DNA of 64,000 bases from JBAWXE01 sp037144255. GTDB lineage: Bacteria; Bacteroidota; Bacteroidia; Chitinophagales; Chitinophagaceae. How positions within the stretch are numbered: position 1 is the stretch's first letter; every line of letters begins with the position of its first letter. The notes beneath the pieces are model-generated. The model had not been told where the DNA came from. It searched no databases and was given only the letters and a program-made list of their open reading frames with translations. Location: the NCBI GenBank assembly GCA_037144255.1, contig JBAWXE010000002.1:18356-82355 (forward strand). The letters are read 5' to 3'. A program made the translations under genes and the position numbers. Positions 62,530 through 64,000 of the stretch are shown here, piece after piece.

Positions 62530-63957
62530 TTATTTCAGTAGTTTTTTAATTTCATTTTCCAGCTTGTCGCCCATATATGGTGCCGGAACATTTTGGATAG
62601 CAAATCTCCCTGCTTTATCTATCAGAAAGTACGCCGGTATAGAAACCACTCCATAATCCTGCGCTACTATAGAACCCCAACTGCCGGGGCTTCTGGTATG
62701 TATACCGGTGGAAAGTTTATTCTTTTCTATCATCATTTTCCAGGCTTCCTCATTGTTATCAATCGATACGTACAAAAATGCAACATCCTTACCCACAAAT
62801 TTCCCACTCAGCCTTTTCATGAAAACTATTTGCTTAGCAGAACCCTCATTTTCCGCCGACCAAAACGACAATACCACTACCTTACCCATCAGGTCAGATA
62901 GTCTGCTTTTCATTCCGTCTATAGTAGTGAAAGTAAAGTCCATAGCGGGTTCGCCAGGACTAATCTTACTCATCAAAGCCAACTCTTTCATCAGACTCGA
63001 TGCATACATACTCTGTGGCCAGTGTTTCTTAAATTCCTCAATATTTGCCTCTGTTCTTTTTAGAGGTTGGTTTCTTACCTTATTGTACAGTCTGGATGCA
63101 AAGAAATACTCTGCTGTTTTATCGGGCATCTTTTGGTATACCATTCGTGTTATACTATCGTCTTGTCTGTATTTGCTCTCAGGTATAGTATCTATGTTAG
63201 TATAGTTCTCCGCTTCCAGCTTTATCCTGTATATATTATCAACATACAGTCTGTAAGGCACTACATCCATCAGGGTATCATTGAACAATTCTGGTACTTT
63301 CTTTGCAGACTCATAGTTCTCTTTCGATATGAATTGTATGTTATAGCTTTGCTGCCTGATCATTTCATGCAGACTAGGATATTGAAGAATATCAAAATAT
63401 GTAAAATATTCATAAAATGATTTCCAGTACCTGATGAAATCCTTTGAAAGTTCGTTTTTATTCTGTTCCAGATAGTCTAGTTCCTTTTGCTTCTCCTCAT
63501 TCATACTCGTCACAAACTCTACCGGCTCCTTAGATGCATATTGTTGCATTTTCCCTCCAAACAAATTCATTGAGCCCATCTTGAAGAAATGCTTTATCAC
63601 AAAATTCGCTACCTCTACACCATTCCCCTTAATTTCCATGGTATTCTCTATGTCATTAGCATCGAAGTTTAAGGTAAGGTCATTTCCCTCTGTCACCACC
63701 ATGTCCATCCTTTTACCATTGTATATCAATTCTCCTTGTGTATGTAATTCCATTACAGGAAATGAAATACTGAAAGCTCCGTTTTTATCTAGCTTGCTTA
63801 TGATCGGTTTGGGATAAAAGGCTATTCTGTTGGTATTGTAGTTGAAACATATAGTATCAGAGCTACGGTTCAAAACCTTGCCCTGTATCTTTACTGTACC
63901 TAATGCCATTGCAGATACAGAGACGGTCAATAATAAAAAGGAAATGAAATACTTCAT
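62530..63957 (-). CDS. Secreted TlpA/thioredoxin-like protein lacking catalytic cysteines
   Basis: The 475-residue product (ATG at 63957) starts with a signal peptide ending at SAMALG. It has an N-terminal beta-rich domain to about residue 115 (VKIQGKVLNRSSDTICF) and a helical middle region. The C-terminal thioredoxin-like domain from about 335 reads GEPAMDFTFTTIDGMKSRL. Where CxxC normally lies the sequence is FWSAENEGSAK (365-375), so both cysteines are absent (N and S instead), although the cis-Pro segment VVSIPAYFLIDKAG is kept. It is therefore probably not a redox enzyme but may bind a partner. The four bases beyond 63996 are the window end. Confidence 0.75.
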   Translation of the reverse strand: MKYFISFLLLTVSVSAMALGTVKIQGKVLNRSSDTICFNYNTNRIAFYPKPIISKLDKNGAFSISFPVMELHTQGELIYNGKRMDMVVTEGNDLTLNFDANDIENTMEIKGNGVEVANFVIKHFFKMGSMNLFGGKMQQYASKEPVEFVTSMNEEKQKELDYLEQNKNELSKDFIRYWKSFYEYFTYFDILQYPSLHEMIRQQSYNIQFISKENYESAKKVPELFNDTLMDVVPYRLYVDNIYRIKLEAENYTNIDTIPESKYRQDDSITRMVYQKMPDKTAEYFFASRLYNKVRNQPLKRTEANIEEFKKHWPQSMYASSLMKELALMSKISPGEPAMDFTFTTIDGMKSRLSDLMGKVVVLSFWSAENEGSAKQIVFMKRLSGKFVGKDVAFLYVSIDNNEEAWKMMIEKNKLSTGIHTRSPGSWGSIVAQDYGVVSIPAYFLIDKAGRFAIQNVPAPYMGDKLENEIKKLLK

Positions 63958-64000
63958 TGTTGATTTTTCAATACTCAATATAAGACATACTATCATGAAA

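Noticed and set aside
1..64000. CRISPR arrays, insertion sequences, prophage or conjugation genes
   Set aside because: No regularly spaced direct repeats, transposase, integrase or phage structural genes were recognised. The only sign of rearrangement is the fragment pair near 58.7-59.5 kb.

Overview
The window looks like chromosomal DNA of a Bacteroidota bacterium, most likely in or near the Chitinophagaceae. The evidence is type IX secretion cargo with type A and type B C-terminal sorting domains, a PorZ-like protein, TonB-dependent receptors with carboxypeptidase-regulatory-like N-termini, DUF5686, DUF4836 and DUF3127 proteins, weak Shine-Dalgarno sites, and a TAnnTTTG -7 promoter element. 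The DNA is AT-rich and evenly composed. No rRNA, CRISPR array, phage module or insertion sequence was seen. The genus assignment is inference.

Layout. 1-7.7 kb: a truncated FAH-family gene and a beta-carbonic anhydrase, then a minus-strand run of a polytopic membrane protein, dgt, queA, nadC and a diacylglycerol-kinase-like gene. 7.8-11 kb: a TonB-dependent receptor followed by a small secreted helical protein. 11-17.8 kb: gyrB, then a complete cyanophycin module (isoaspartyl peptidase, cyanophycinase, cyanophycin synthetase). 17.8-29.5 kb: yidC, an NHL-repeat T9SS cargo protein, a PAS protein with a pseudo-receiver, a single-domain response regulator, feoB with a tiny His-rich lipoprotein behind it, a type B T9SS cargo protein, an EGF-like lipoprotein and an outer-membrane barrel. 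29.7-41.7 kb: photolyase, a family 2 glycosyltransferase, a VWA protein, a GNAT acetyltransferase, polA, a cysteine-cluster protein, DUF5686 and bcp. 41.7-53.5 kb: M23 peptidase, recO, porZ, purN, an S4 RNA-binding protein, a BNR lipoprotein, DUF4836, DUF3127, tRNA-His, a barrel protein, rnz and a STAS-like protein. 53.6-64 kb: clpC, a second TonB receptor, two gene fragments that meet head-on (a receptor barrel and the comM N-terminus), paaG, a glycosyltransferase coupled to an LpxH-like phosphoesterase, and a thioredoxin-fold lipoprotein-type protein without its cysteines.

How genes work together. CphA stores nitrogen as a multi-L-arginyl-poly-aspartate polymer, CphB cuts the polymer to beta-Asp-Arg, and the isoaspartyl peptidase splits that dipeptide, so storage and recovery sit side by side. 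PorZ belongs to the machinery that exports and anchors cargo such as the NHL and Ig-like proteins. Most housekeeping genes sit in tight co-oriented runs. Three convergent pairs share interlocked stop codons.

Most of the window is ordinary core genome. The stretches most worth a second look are the two-fragment junction near 58.7-59.5 kb, the perfect 24-bp palindrome between the sensor and regulator genes, the His-rich lipoprotein beside a FeoB with altered guanine-recognition motifs, and the terminator-like hairpin in the gyrB leader.
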